This document shows, one piece after another, positions 33,432 through 41,872 of a stretch of DNA of 64,000 nt; within the stretch, counting starts at the first letter, position 1; every line of letters starts with the position of its first letter. The notes under the pieces are model-generated. The model was not told where the DNA came from. It ran no database searches and worked only from the letters and a program-made list of their open reading frames with translations. Made by a program: the position numbers and the translations under genes. The DNA is from Bosea sp. NBC_00550 (GTDB taxonomy: Bacteria > Pseudomonadota > Alphaproteobacteria > Rhizobiales > Beijerinckiaceae): the NCBI RefSeq assembly GCF_026020075.1, contig NZ_CP102772.1:372001-436000 (forward strand), in the 5' to 3' direction.

Positions 33432-34688
33432 ATGACGACTGCAACACGACAGACTGATGTGATCGTGCTCGGGGCCGGCATCATCGGCGTCAGCGTCGCC
33501 CTGCATCTGCAGGAACGCGGCCGCACCGTCCTGCTGGTTGATCGCGGCGAGCCGGGAGCGGAAACCAGCCATGGCAACGCCGGGCTGATCGAGCGTTCCT
33601 CCGTCGTTCCCTACGCTTTCCCCCGAGATCTCGCGACGCTCGCCGCCTTCGCCTCGAACCGCTCCATCGCCGTGCGCTATCGACCGGCGACGCTGCTGCG
33701 GATGGCGCCCTGGCTGGCGCGCTATTGGTGGAATTCGGCACCGGACCGGCTCGACAGGTTGGGCCGCGCCATCCTGCCGCTGATCGAGCGCAGTATCTCG
33801 GAACACCGGCACTGGACGAAAGCCGCCGGCACCGAAGCGCTGATGCGGGGGGAGGGGTGGATCGAGCTCTATCGCAACCCTCGCGCCCTTGAGCAGGCGA
33901 TCCGTACTGCGACTGAGCTGCAGCGCTACGGGCTCACCTATGATGTGCTCGAGCCGGACGCGTTACGCAGCCGCGAGCCTGCTTTGCTGTCGGCCGCCGT
34001 GGCCGGTGCGCTGCATTGGCGCGACCCCGTCACCGTCAGCGATCCAGGCGCGGTGACGCGCGCCTATGCCGAGCTTTTCTGCGCGCGTGGCGGCGCGTTG
34101 ACGAAGGCGGACGCTTTCGCCTTGCGTAACGAAGGCACGGAATGGCACCTGCCGACCGACGCGGGAAACTGGCAGGCACCGGAACTCGTCGTCGCGCTGG
34201 GGCCTTGGTCGGGCGATTTCTGCGAGCGTTTCGGGTATCGCTTCCCGATCGGCTTCAAGCGCGGCTATCACATGCATTACGAGGCCGTGGACGAGGCGAC
34301 GCCGCAGCATCCGCTTTGCGATGCGCAGGCCGGTTTCGTGCTGAGCCAGATGCGGCGCGGCATTCGCCTGACCACCGGCATCGAGCTCGCCGGCCGCGAC
34401 GAGCCGTCGGATTCCTGGCAGCTCGACCGGGCGGAGCAGATCGCGCGGCGGATCATGCCGCTCGGCCGGCGCCTCGACGCCGAGCCCTGGCGCGGCGCGC
34501 GCCCCTGCCTGCCCGACATGCTGCCGGTCATCGGTCGCGCTCCCCGGCATCGCAATCTGTGGTTTGCGTTCGGCCATGCCCATCACGGCTTCACGCTGGG
34601 GCCGGCCACCGGGCGGCTTCTGGCGGAGGCGATGACAGGCTTGCCAACATTCTGTGACCTCGAGCCCTTCGCGGCCGATCGCTTCTAG
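33432..34688 (+). CDS. FAD-dependent amino-acid oxidase/dehydrogenase (DadA-like)
   Basis: 418 residues. The Rossmann motif VIVLGAGIIGVSVALHL begins at residue 9 and is followed by TSHGNAGLIERSS, typical of DadA/D-amino acid dehydrogenase and related DAO-fold enzymes. The C terminus has WRGARPCLPDMLPVIGRAPR and FGHAHHGFTLGPATGRL, the second FAD-contact block. It probably deaminates a D- or N-substituted amino acid released by the M81 peptidase. ATG 33432 gives the canonical N terminus; an upstream ATG at 33390 would add 14 residues. Divergent from the RpiR gene. Confidence 0.9.
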   Translation: MTTATRQTDVIVLGAGIIGVSVALHLQERGRTVLLVDRGEPGAETSHGNAGLIERSSVVPYAFPRDLATLAAFASNRSIAVRYRPATLLRMAPWLARYWWNSAPDRLDRLGRAILPLIERSISEHRHWTKAAGTEALMRGEGWIELYRNPRALEQAIRTATELQRYGLTYDVLEPDALRSREPALLSAAVAGALHWRDPVTVSDPGAVTRAYAELFCARGGALTKADAFALRNEGTEWHLPTDAGNWQAPELVVALGPWSGDFCERFGYRFPIGFKRGYHMHYEAVDEATPQHPLCDAQAGFVLSQMRRGIRLTTGIELAGRDEPSDSWQLDRAEQIARRIMPLGRRLDAEPWRGARPCLPDMLPVIGRAPRHRNLWFAFGHAHHGFTLGPATGRLLAEAMTGLPTFCDLEPFAADRF

Positions 34689-35120
34689 GCGCGTATCGAC
34701 TTCCAAGAAACAGGTGGCGCTCGCCTGCGCTGCCGCGGCTAATGGCGACAAGGCAAAGTTCGCCGGTCTGAGATGTAGGGCCCTTGCCTGGCCGTCGATC
34801 TGAACAGCAGCTCGATCCGTCGCCTGTGGCTGATCGACCACGATCACACCGACCTCGAACTTGCAGACGTCGGTCGTGTCCCGCTTCGGGCTGTGCGTGG
34901 TTTAGCCAGGAAGACCGCGCTCGGAATTGGCAGCGCTGCAAATGCCGATCATTGCGGCCCCTCGAATGCGCGCCGGTTTCAATCGAAGCGTGCCGTCGCA
35001 CCAAAACTCCGCCGGACACGCAGCGGTTTGCGCAAACGCCGAAGCAGAAAAAGGAAGCCGCGGCGGCACAACCTTGAGCAAGCGCTCGCGCTAAGCCTCT
35101 AATTATGAACGGTTATTCAT
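34689..35120. other. Gene-free stretch before the DUF1236 gene
   Basis: Around 430 bp with no supported gene. Short open frames exist on both strands but lack ribosome sites and have unnatural composition. The region could hold a decayed coding sequence (a plus-strand stretch near 34790-34910 has coding-like codon use) but I cannot assign it. Confidence 0.5.
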
Positions 35121-35145
35121 GGAACACGCAATCCGGCCAGCCGTT
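35121..35145 (+). promoter_or_regulatory. EcfG-type promoter for the DUF1236 gene
   Basis: GGAAC, 16 bases, CGTT: exact match to the alphaproteobacterial general-stress consensus, 39 bp before the DUF1236 start codon. Confidence 0.65.
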
Positions 35146-35184
35146 TTGCTAAGCGGCGGGGGAGCCATCAAAGGGAGAAGTACC

Positions 35185-35610
35185 ATGATCAAGAATCTTG
35201 TTGTGGTCGCCGCGCTGGCCATCGTTCCGGCGACCGCGTTCTCGCAGTCTAATTCTGGCGCGGCCGGTGGAGCCGCAAGCGGCGCGGCCACAGGTGCGGT
35301 CGGCGGCGCGATCGTCGGCGGACCGGCCGGGGCGGCCGTGGGTGCGGTCGGCGGTGCTGCTGCGGGCGCGATTGTCGGCGGAATCGCGGCCGACCAGCGC
35401 ACCGAGTTCCGCACTTATGTGAGGGAACAGAAGATGCCGTCGGTGGCTTACCGCGAGAAGGTCGTCGTCGGCGCAACCTTGCCCGACACGGTCACCTATC
35501 GTGAGGTTCCGACCCGCTATGGCAAGACCGAATATCGCTACACGGTGATCAACGACCAGACCGTCCTGGTCGAGCCGAAGACACGCAAGATCGTTCAGAT
35601 CATCGAATGA
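35185..35610 (+). CDS. DUF1236 secreted protein with Gly/Ala-rich segment
   Basis: 141 residues. Signal peptide (MIKNLVVVAALAIVPATAFS), then about 45 residues of Gly/Ala repeats (GGAIVGGPAGAAVGAVGG) resembling glycine-zipper membrane segments, then a DUF1236 domain: VREQKMPSVAYREKVVVGAT, LPDTVTYREVP and TVLVEPKTRKIVQII. DUF1236 proteins are common in rhizobia and often stress-induced; the function is unknown. GGGAGAAG precedes the ATG and an exact EcfG-type promoter lies upstream. A strong hairpin follows the stop. Confidence 0.9.
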   Translation: MIKNLVVVAALAIVPATAFSQSNSGAAGGAASGAATGAVGGAIVGGPAGAAVGAVGGAAAGAIVGGIAADQRTEFRTYVREQKMPSVAYREKVVVGATLPDTVTYREVPTRYGKTEYRYTVINDQTVLVEPKTRKIVQIIE

Positions 35611-35616
35611 TCAACG

Positions 35617-35644
35617 GGAGCCCACTCGTGACCGGGTGGGCTCC
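35617..35644 (+). terminator. Hairpin after the DUF1236 gene
   Basis: GGAGCCCACTC pairs with GGGTGGGCTCC around a short loop, 6 bp after the stop. There is no strong T run after it (TTCGATC), so it may be a weak terminator or mRNA-stabilising stem. Confidence 0.55.
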
Positions 35645-35684
35645 TTCGATCGGGTTCACCCTGATCAACCAAGGAGACAACGCC

Positions 35685-35963
35685 ATGTTACGGCCAATCC
35701 TGATCGCCGCTGCTGTCGCGGCCACCGCCGCTTTCAGCGCTCCTGCCCAGGCGCAGGTCCAGTTCGAGTTCGGAATCGACCGGCCGGGATATGACGGTCC
35801 GCGCTATCACGAGCCCCGTGGGTACCGCTTTGCTGGGGAGCGACGTGGCTTCCGGGGTCCCGCTGTGCTCGATGACGACGATGACGATTGCCGCATCGTC
35901 ATAAAGCGCCGGGTCAATCGCTATGGCGAGGTTGTCGAGCGCCGTATGCGCATCTGCGACTGA
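35685..35963 (+). CDS. Small secreted protein with acidic run and basic tail
   Basis: 92 residues: signal peptide (MLRPILIAAAVAATAAFSAP), a Gly/Tyr/Arg-rich middle (DRPGYDGPRYHEPRGYRFAG), a run of six Asp residues and a tail with two Cys (DCRIVIKRRVNRYGEV to RMRICD). AAGGAG precedes the ATG. Proteins of this shape are frequent in Bradyrhizobium-like genomes and have no known role. It is 75 bp after the DUF1236 gene and may be co-transcribed. Confidence 0.8.
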   Translation: MLRPILIAAAVAATAAFSAPAQAQVQFEFGIDRPGYDGPRYHEPRGYRFAGERRGFRGPAVLDDDDDDCRIVIKRRVNRYGEVVERRMRICD

Positions 35964-36053
35964 CGCCTGGCGCCGTGCGGCGGGTGTGTTGGTGCTTTCC
36001 AGAGCCCGCTGCTTGGCATGTGATTATCGCGATGCTTCCTTGAGGAGGAACCG

Positions 36054-36332
36054 ATGCGAAAGTTAATCTTCGTTGCAGCAGCCATGCTGAGCTTCGGCTC
36101 GCCATCGACGTCCCAAGCCGCCCCTGTGGCAGGTCTGACGAGCCTGGAGGCGCCTGGCCATATCCAACAGATAAAGAATGGTGGCCACGGGTACAAAGGC
36201 CACAAGGGTTGGCACGGTTCGCGCCATTGGCACCATGGACGTGGCTACGGTCGCTATTATGGGGGGCCGCCTCCGCATGCTCGCGCCTATGGCAGGCGAG
36301 CTCGCGACTTCGGCTATTATCGCTATTGGTAA
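36054..36332 (+). CDS. Small secreted Gly/His/Tyr-rich protein
   Basis: 92 residues with a signal peptide (MRKLIFVAAAMLSFGSPSTS) and a mature part rich in His, Gly, Tyr and Arg (GHGYKGHKGWHGSRHWHHGR, then RDFGYYRYW). His-rich segments can bind metals, but nothing more can be inferred. GAGGAGG precedes the ATG. It belongs with the two small secreted proteins upstream. Confidence 0.75.
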   Translation: MRKLIFVAAAMLSFGSPSTSQAAPVAGLTSLEAPGHIQQIKNGGHGYKGHKGWHGSRHWHHGRGYGRYYGGPPPHARAYGRRARDFGYYRYW

Positions 36333-36560
36333 GCCTGAGAGCGCCGGCCGCGATAGAATTCATTTCGTCCAGTTGCACACCTGAAACCGACAGCAGCAAA
36401 CCAAGACGCTGAAACGGTTTCGGGTGCTTGGGGTGGGTGGCCTTCTCTGGCTGGGGCAGCGCTGTATTGGCTACGACACCTGTCGTCTCGCCGATTGCTT
36501 ATATCTGATGCCGATCTTCGTTGAATTCGAGAACTTCGTTGTCGTACTGGCGGGGGCCAC

Positions 36561-37841
36561 ATGAAGTTCGCAAAATACCCGTTTGCCATTGCCGTTCTAT
36601 CAGCTGCGGCCGGCGTCGTCGGATGCCTGATCGTCGCCAACCTTGTGCCTGAGCGGAGGGATCTTCAGCAGCCGCTGCCTCACCATCTCGCATCTTCCGA
36701 CGATCAGTTCAGGACCTCGATGGGAGCACTTTTCGGCTCCAACGCCATCCCCGGCAATAAGGTCGAGACGCTCGTCAATGGGAACGAGATTTTCCCTTCC
36801 ATGCTTCGTGCCATTCGCAGCGCCAAAAACACGATCACGTTCGAGACCTACATCTACTGGCGAGGCGATATCGCGGACCAATTCGCCGATGTGCTGTCGC
36901 AGAAGGCCCGCGATGGAGTGAGCGTGAAGGTTCTTCTCGACTGGGTTGGCAGCATCCCGATGGAGGAGAGGCTCATAGAGCGAATGCAGACGGCCGGCGT
37001 GGAGGTGGTCAAATTTCGCCCCGTCAAATGGAGCACGCTGGACCGGATCAACAACCGGACACACCGGAAGCTCCTCATCGTCGACGGCCGGATCGGGTTC
37101 ACCGGCGGCGTCGGTATCGGTGACGAATGGAATGGCGATGCTCGGACTGCGGCCGAGTGGCGCGACAATCACTATCGGCTCGAAGGGCCCGCGGTTTCGG
37201 AATTGCAGGCCGCGTTCGCCGAACACTGGATCGAGGCAACAGGCGAATTGCTGATGGGAGACCGGTTCTTCCCGTCCATCAGACCCGATGGACAGCTGGA
37301 TGCCCAAGTCGTCGTCAGCTCGACTCATCAACGCAACGTCATGCATCTCATGCTGATGACGGCGCTTGCCGCGGCTCAAAAGAGCATCCGGATCGGCACT
37401 CCTTATTTCGTTCCTGACGTGATCACGCGACAGCAATTGCTGGAGGCGAGAAAGCGCGGCGTGGACATCGAGATTATCGTGCCGGGCCAGAGGACCGATG
37501 CGCGGCTTGTCCAGAAAGCATCGCGGCATTTTTGGGGAGAATTGCTCGAGGCCGGCATCAAGATCCATGAATTCGAGCCAACGATGTATCACTGCAAGCT
37601 CGTGATCGTCGATGACGTCTGGACCTCGGTGGGCTCCACCAACATCGACGAGCGCGCCCTTCGCCTGAACGACGAGGCGAACATCAATTTTTACGATCGG
37701 GAGTTCGCACGCCATCAGATCGAGATTTTCTTGTCCGATCTGAAGCGCTCGACCCCCTACACGATAACCAAATGGCGACAGAGGTCTGCGAGCGAGAGGC
37801 TCTCCGACTGGCTGGCAGGCCTTCTGCGCACACAGATTTAA
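36561..37841 (+). CDS. Cardiolipin synthase / phospholipase D family protein
   Basis: 426 residues with an N-terminal membrane anchor (residues about 6-28) and two HKD motifs: HRKLLIVDG at His168 and YHCKLVIVDD at His344, each within the expected context (GFTGGVGIGDEW after the first, SVGSTNIDERALRLNDEANI after the second). This is the ClsA/ClsB arrangement: two phosphatidyl groups are joined to give cardiolipin at the inner membrane. It stands alone, with no lipid genes next to it. Other PLD-type transphosphatidylases cannot be excluded. Confidence 0.92.
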   Translation: MKFAKYPFAIAVLSAAAGVVGCLIVANLVPERRDLQQPLPHHLASSDDQFRTSMGALFGSNAIPGNKVETLVNGNEIFPSMLRAIRSAKNTITFETYIYWRGDIADQFADVLSQKARDGVSVKVLLDWVGSIPMEERLIERMQTAGVEVVKFRPVKWSTLDRINNRTHRKLLIVDGRIGFTGGVGIGDEWNGDARTAAEWRDNHYRLEGPAVSELQAAFAEHWIEATGELLMGDRFFPSIRPDGQLDAQVVVSSTHQRNVMHLMLMTALAAAQKSIRIGTPYFVPDVITRQQLLEARKRGVDIEIIVPGQRTDARLVQKASRHFWGELLEAGIKIHEFEPTMYHCKLVIVDDVWTSVGSTNIDERALRLNDEANINFYDREFARHQIEIFLSDLKRSTPYTITKWRQRSASERLSDWLAGLLRTQI

Positions 37842-37976
37842 GCAGTCGGCGAACGCGGATTATAGCGGCTGCCCGCTGATCGCGCTGGCCGACCCGCCGG
37901 CACTTGAAGGGGCGAGGGGTTCTCGATTGATGCCCGGTTTGGACTATTTCGACGCCGCAGGCGAGACATCAGGCGG

Positions 37977-38261
37977 TCAATGTTCTTGCTTATCTTCGGT
38001 TACATCGACGCGAATATCCAACGGGGTCGGCGTGTCTTCGGCGACGGCCAAGAACTGCTGCACTGCGCCCGACACCAGTGCAGCTCGGTCGCTCGTGCCC
38101 GACTTCCAAAGGCCGATGATGATGTGAGCCAACCGCTCCCGCTGAGCGGAAACCATGAGCGGGTCCGAGATGGAATCGCTACCCACCGCGCTCCACGCCT
38201 CTTCGAAACCTGCTTCCAACACGGCGAATTCTTCAGGCTCGACAAGGGAACGAAGTGGCAT
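37977..38261 (-). CDS. Hypothetical small protein
   Basis: 94 residues, helical and acidic at both ends, with no signal peptide or known motif (LVEPEEFAVLEAGFEEAWSA near the start, ERLAHIIIGLWKSG in the middle). Composition and codon use look real and similar small proteins occur in rhizobia, but I know of no function. The ribosome site is weak. Confidence 0.6.
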   Translation of the reverse strand: MPLRSLVEPEEFAVLEAGFEEAWSAVGSDSISDPLMVSAQRERLAHIIIGLWKSGTSDRAALVSGAVQQFLAVAEDTPTPLDIRVDVTEDKQEH

Positions 38262-38674
38262 GGGTCTCGTTTGCAGCTCGATGAGGAAAGGAGTCTCTCA
38301 TTGGAATGATTTTAAGTTAGCTCGCGACTAGCGATGTGTCGCCATGAATTTTTCGACGCCTCGACGTCCGGCTCTGGGGAGAGTGCTCGCGAATGTCGTG
38401 GCGTGTGTGACCGCCCGTCCGCGGCCTGCCATGCAGCTCGCAATGCTGGCTGCGCTGATCGCCCGGCGTCGAACTGTTTCGCCTCTATCGCACACCTTGG
38501 CTCGACGGGTCGGGCTATCGAATCAATATCAACTGACGACGCAGGACCATCGACTTTCTGTCGAGCAACCCTGATGTTCCCAAAGCCAGCCGTTGCGCGC
38601 TTTGTGAGACAGTTTTGTCAGAACCGTCGCGGCTCGGGAAGTAAATACGCGATTTCAGGCTGTTAGGGAGGTAG
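38262..38674. other. Gene-free stretch left of tRNA-Ser
   Basis: About 410 bp without a supported gene; open frames here are short and lack ribosome sites. It lies downstream of the 3' end of tRNA-Ser and upstream of the small hypothetical gene. Confidence 0.5.
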
Positions 38675-38765
38675 TGGCGGAGACGGAGGGATTCGAACCC
38701 TCGATACCCTTGTGGGGTATGCTCATTTAGCAAACGAGTGCCTTCAGCCTCTCGGCCACGTCTCC
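38675..38765 (-). tRNA. tRNA-Ser(GCT)
   Basis: The minus strand begins GGAGACGTGGCCGAGAGG and ends CGTCTCC-G-CCA, so the 7-bp acceptor stem pairs perfectly and CCA is encoded (38675-38677). The anticodon loop TTGCTAA holds GCT, reading AGC/AGU. A long variable arm (CATACCCCACAAGGGTAT) and GTTCGAATCC T loop complete a class II tRNA. It is intact and lies just left of the accessory island. Confidence 0.96.
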
Positions 38766-38860
38766 GGCGAGAGGCTCTATGCCCGATTGCAGCGCCCTTT
38801 GACAAGCCTTGCCGACAACTTCCTTCGGGTTCGCTGTGCATGTCGGCAGGAGAGGGCGTC

Positions 38861-38887
38861 GAGCACTCCCTTACCAAGAGTGTGCTC
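38861..38887. other. Candidate left attachment site (attL)
   Basis: The stretch CTCCCTTACCAAG is identical to a typical tRNA-Thr(GGT) anticodon arm (minus-strand sense), and the 27 bp matches 59093-59119 at 22 positions, with the core TTACCAAG and the end GTGCTC exact. The site also forms a partial dyad (GAGCAC/GTGCTC). It lies 155 bp before the integrase start. Confidence 0.45.
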
Positions 38888-39041
38888 TCGCATCCCAAGA
38901 CGTAACGGGATATCATGGGCAGAGCAATTTCTCCTTGAAAGTCAAAGTCTAAGGTATCATCATATATCATGTGAACGCACGAGACATCCCGATTGCGGTG
39001 CTGTTCCGGTGCTGTTCGAGCCTACGGGGTGGAGATCGGCC

Positions 39042-40310
39042 ATGGCGGCCATGGTGTTGACGAAGGCGAAGATTGAGAAGGCCGTGGCGGCGGGCGTCCC
39101 CGCCGGCAAGTCCCACTTGATGCTCTGGGACGCCAACGTGACGGGGCTGGGTGTGAAGGTCCGTCCCAGCGGGACCTGCTCGTGGATCTACAGCTACAGG
39201 CCGCGCGGTGCAGGCCGCTCCGTGGCCGCGAGGACTGTGACGCTGGGCTCGTGGCCGTCCCTGGCGCTCGACACCGCCAGGGCCGCGGCCCAAGTCCACA
39301 TGGGCGCCGTCGTGCTGGGCAAGGATCCCGCCATCGACCTGCGGCAGGAGCGGAACCGCGAGAAGCGGATCGTTTCTGCTTGCGTCGCCGAGTTCTCGGC
39401 GTTCATGACGCGCCGCCGCCTCGTGAACGCAAAAACAATCACCAGCACGCTCAGCCGCGGCCTCGTGCCCCTGGCGGCCCGCGAGATCGCGGAGATTACG
39501 CGCGCTGATATCGTGGCGCTTGTCGAGAAACTCGAAGTCGCCGGTAAGCCCGGCGCGGCACAGGATCTGCGCCGCCACACCGGGGCGCTGCTGGAGTGGT
39601 CGGTGTCGAAGGGCTATCGCGAGTTCAACCCGATGGCGGGATTGCGCCGGCCGCGCACGTCCCGCGCCGATCGCCTCGACAACGGTCGCCGGCTGGGTCG
39701 CGCCCTCTCCGACGGCGAGGTCAAGGCGGTGTGGGGCACCACCGCAGCGGCCTCGCCTTTCAATGGCCTCGTGCGGCTGGCACTGCTGACGGGGCTTCGC
39801 CGCGGCGAACTCGCCGGGCTGCGGTGGTCGGATATCGGTGGCGACCGCATCACGATCCACGCGGAACGCACCAAGATGGGCGTGCAGCACGAGGTCCCGA
39901 TCACCTCGGCCATGCGCGCCGTGCTGCAGGCCCAACCGAGGACGAGCAACCCGCTCGTGTTCGTTTCGGGCCGCCGCGAGGGCGGTACGAAGCTCTCGGG
40001 CTGGTCGAAGCTGCTCTCCAGGCTTATCGCGGCCAGCAGCGTGCGCTTTACGTTGCACGACTGTCGAAGGACAGTCCGCACGAACCTGTCGCGGCTTGGC
40101 GTCGCCGAGGACACCGCCGAACTCTGCATCGGCCACGTCCGCCGCGGGCTGCTTGGGGTCTACAACAAAGACCGGGCCTGGGCCGCCCGCGTTGCGGCGT
40201 TCGAGACACTGTCGAATTACGTCGCCTGCAACGTCTCGGGCTTCGCGCCGGACGGGCTTCATGGTCTCGCGCTGGTCTCAAGCGCGAGCTCGAAGGGTGG
40301 AGCGCGATGA
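39042..40310 (+). CDS. Tyrosine recombinase / integrase
   Basis: 422 residues. The N-terminal arm-binding domain (DUF4102-like: LWDANVTGLGVKVRPSG, YSYRPRGAGRS) is followed by a core-binding domain and the catalytic domain: Arg253/Arg254 in LLTGLRRGELAGLRW, His339 and Arg342 in TLHDCRRTVRT, His365 in IGHVRRG and the nucleophile Tyr374 in GVYNKDR. This is the P4-type integrase layout common on tRNA-targeting islands. The start at 39042 has GGTGGAG before it; longer frames run back into the tRNA. It probably recombines the tRNA-Thr-like sites at the island ends. Confidence 0.95.
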   Translation: MAAMVLTKAKIEKAVAAGVPAGKSHLMLWDANVTGLGVKVRPSGTCSWIYSYRPRGAGRSVAARTVTLGSWPSLALDTARAAAQVHMGAVVLGKDPAIDLRQERNREKRIVSACVAEFSAFMTRRRLVNAKTITSTLSRGLVPLAAREIAEITRADIVALVEKLEVAGKPGAAQDLRRHTGALLEWSVSKGYREFNPMAGLRRPRTSRADRLDNGRRLGRALSDGEVKAVWGTTAAASPFNGLVRLALLTGLRRGELAGLRWSDIGGDRITIHAERTKMGVQHEVPITSAMRAVLQAQPRTSNPLVFVSGRREGGTKLSGWSKLLSRLIAASSVRFTLHDCRRTVRTNLSRLGVAEDTAELCIGHVRRGLLGVYNKDRAWAARVAAFETLSNYVACNVSGFAPDGLHGLALVSSASSKGGAR

Positions 40311-41134
40311 TCGAACAGGACCAGCGCGAGCAGAGGCGCGAACGCTCCCGGGACTATCTCGCTGGCGACGACGAAGCTGCCGAGGCATTGGGCACGCTAC
40401 TCGAGGCGATGGAGCGTGAACGCGGCGCCGCTGACAGCGCTCGGAGGAAGGAGCCTCAGCAGGCGGCGCTCGAGGCGCTGGGCGCCCTCCTGAAAACCAC
40501 GAAGATAACCGACCTGTTGTCCCGACGAATGCTGGCCGCAGCCGGAGGAGGTGAGCCCTGGAGCATCACTTCGCAGGGCCAAGCCGATCTCGGACGCATA
40601 TTCTCGATGAAGAAGGCCCGGACCCAGGCGGGGCGCGAGGGGATCCGTATCGCCACCGCCCGGCTGCTGCTGGACGTCGGCTCCGCCATCGATCCCCTCA
40701 TAGCCAACATCAGCGCTGCTCAGACGCTCATCGCGGACGCGGGACATCACGGGCCATTGGGCGATGGCGACGAGGCGGGCGTCGCCTTCGCCACCGAGAC
40801 GCGGCAGGGCGTGGACCGAGACGCCGGCGCCGATTTCGCGATGCGGCTGCTAATCACAACCCATGCAGGCTATGAGTTCGGCGGCAAGGATGTGATGCAG
40901 AATGTCGTGGACATCCCCCGGCACCGCTGGGGGCAGGCCGCGGCCTGGGTTCGCCGGAACAAGAAGCGGTTCGGCGGCAAGACATTCTCGCCTTCGGTCA
41001 TCCAGGATTGGGCGCAGGACAAGACGATGGACAAGTGCGGCATGTCCCTGGCCGGCGTCTTCGAGCAGGCTCGACAGGACGGTGCTGCCCACAAGGCGAC
41101 GGGCCGGTTCGACCCCAAGTGCGGGCTCCACTGA
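40307..41134 (+). CDS. Hypothetical protein coupled to the integrase
   Basis: 275 residues with no recognised domain. The N-terminal third is charged and helical (QDQREQRRERSRDYLAGDDE). A middle segment (RIATARLLLDVGSAIDPLIA) is also helical and the C terminus has RHRWGQAAAWVRRNKKRFGG. The ATG overlaps the integrase stop (ATGA) and GGTGGAG precedes it, so the two are translationally coupled. It may be an accessory recombination or regulatory protein; this is inference from position only. Confidence 0.75.
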   Translation: MIEQDQREQRRERSRDYLAGDDEAAEALGTLLEAMERERGAADSARRKEPQQAALEALGALLKTTKITDLLSRRMLAAAGGGEPWSITSQGQADLGRIFSMKKARTQAGREGIRIATARLLLDVGSAIDPLIANISAAQTLIADAGHHGPLGDGDEAGVAFATETRQGVDRDAGADFAMRLLITTHAGYEFGGKDVMQNVVDIPRHRWGQAAAWVRRNKKRFGGKTFSPSVIQDWAQDKTMDKCGMSLAGVFEQARQDGAAHKATGRFDPKCGLH

Positions 41135-41252
41135 AAAGGGGACCCGATAACCCACTGATCCTGCAAGCAAAACGCGAGGGAACTTCTCCCTCTGCGTCGA
41201 CTGCCTTCGCTGGGGCATTCGTGGTGATCTCTTTGCGAAAGGAGCTCTCGCG

Positions 41253-41495
41253 ATGCACTATCCCACCATCGACGCAGTTGTTATCCGTCCGCTGGCCGAA
41301 CTCATCGGTCCGGCCATCCGCCTCGACGAACTGGTCGAGGACGAAGGCCCCGAGCGCGTCATTCGCGCCATCGACCTCGGCCTTGTCTTCTACGACGGCG
41401 GGGGCGCCCTGCTGGTGCAGCGGCAGGTCTTCGACCTCCTCGCCGACGGCTACGGCCTGAAGCAGCAGCAGCCGCAGCACGCGGAGGTCGCGTGA
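41253..41495 (+). CDS. Hypothetical small protein
   Basis: 80 residues. AAAGGAG is well placed before the ATG. The sequence (IRPLAELIGPAIRLDELVED, then RAIDLGLVFYDGGGALL) has no known motif. It overlaps the next, excisionase-like gene, so it opens a run of early island genes. Confidence 0.7.
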   Translation: MHYPTIDAVVIRPLAELIGPAIRLDELVEDEGPERVIRAIDLGLVFYDGGGALLVQRQVFDLLADGYGLKQQQPQHAEVA

Positions 41496-41737
41496 TGGCC
41501 GCCGCCAAGCACCGCCGCGCAGCGCGGCCGATCCAGATCTCGCACATCGTGACGTTACCCGACGACGCGACAGTTTCGGAGGCCGAAGCCGCGGCCTGGA
41601 TCGGCAAGGCGCCGCGGACCCTTACCAACCGCCGCTCGATCGGCAAGCCGTTGCTGCCCTTCCTGAAAGTCGGCGGCAACATCCGCTATCGCGTTGGCAC
41701 GGTTCGCCGGGCTGCAACGACCGAGGCCACGAACTAG
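41495..41737 (+). CDS. Excisionase-like / helix-turn-helix small protein
   Basis: 80 residues. The middle region SEAEAAAWIGKAPRTLTNRR followed by LPFLKVGGNIRYRVGTVR has the winged-helix pattern of excisionases and MerR-like DNA-binding domains (helix, turn, recognition helix, then the wing KVGGNIRYR). Its ATG overlaps the previous stop (TGATG). An excisionase is expected near an integrase of this kind; a transcriptional regulator is an alternative. Confidence 0.7.
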   Translation: MAAAKHRRAARPIQISHIVTLPDDATVSEAEAAAWIGKAPRTLTNRRSIGKPLLPFLKVGGNIRYRVGTVRRAATTEATN

Positions 41738-41872
41738 ACCGCCGCCGGCCCCGGAGAAGTCGGCGGCAGTGGCAGGAAAAGCGGTCCTGGGTGGGACGCG
41801 CCGAACCTACTACCAGCCCAGCGGCAATCCAACACCTGTGGCGGTCTTCATCGCAACACGATGGAGATCCGC

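Noticed and set aside
38675..38765. tRNA-Ser as the island's integration target
   Set aside because: The gene is intact, its 3' end points away from the island, and no copy of its 3' end was found near 59 kb; the tRNA-Thr repeat explains the edges better.
38515..38970. A 151-codon minus-strand frame over the tRNA-Ser gene and left att site
   Set aside because: It reads through the complete tRNA-Ser and the att-like repeat and has no ribosome site or known motif.
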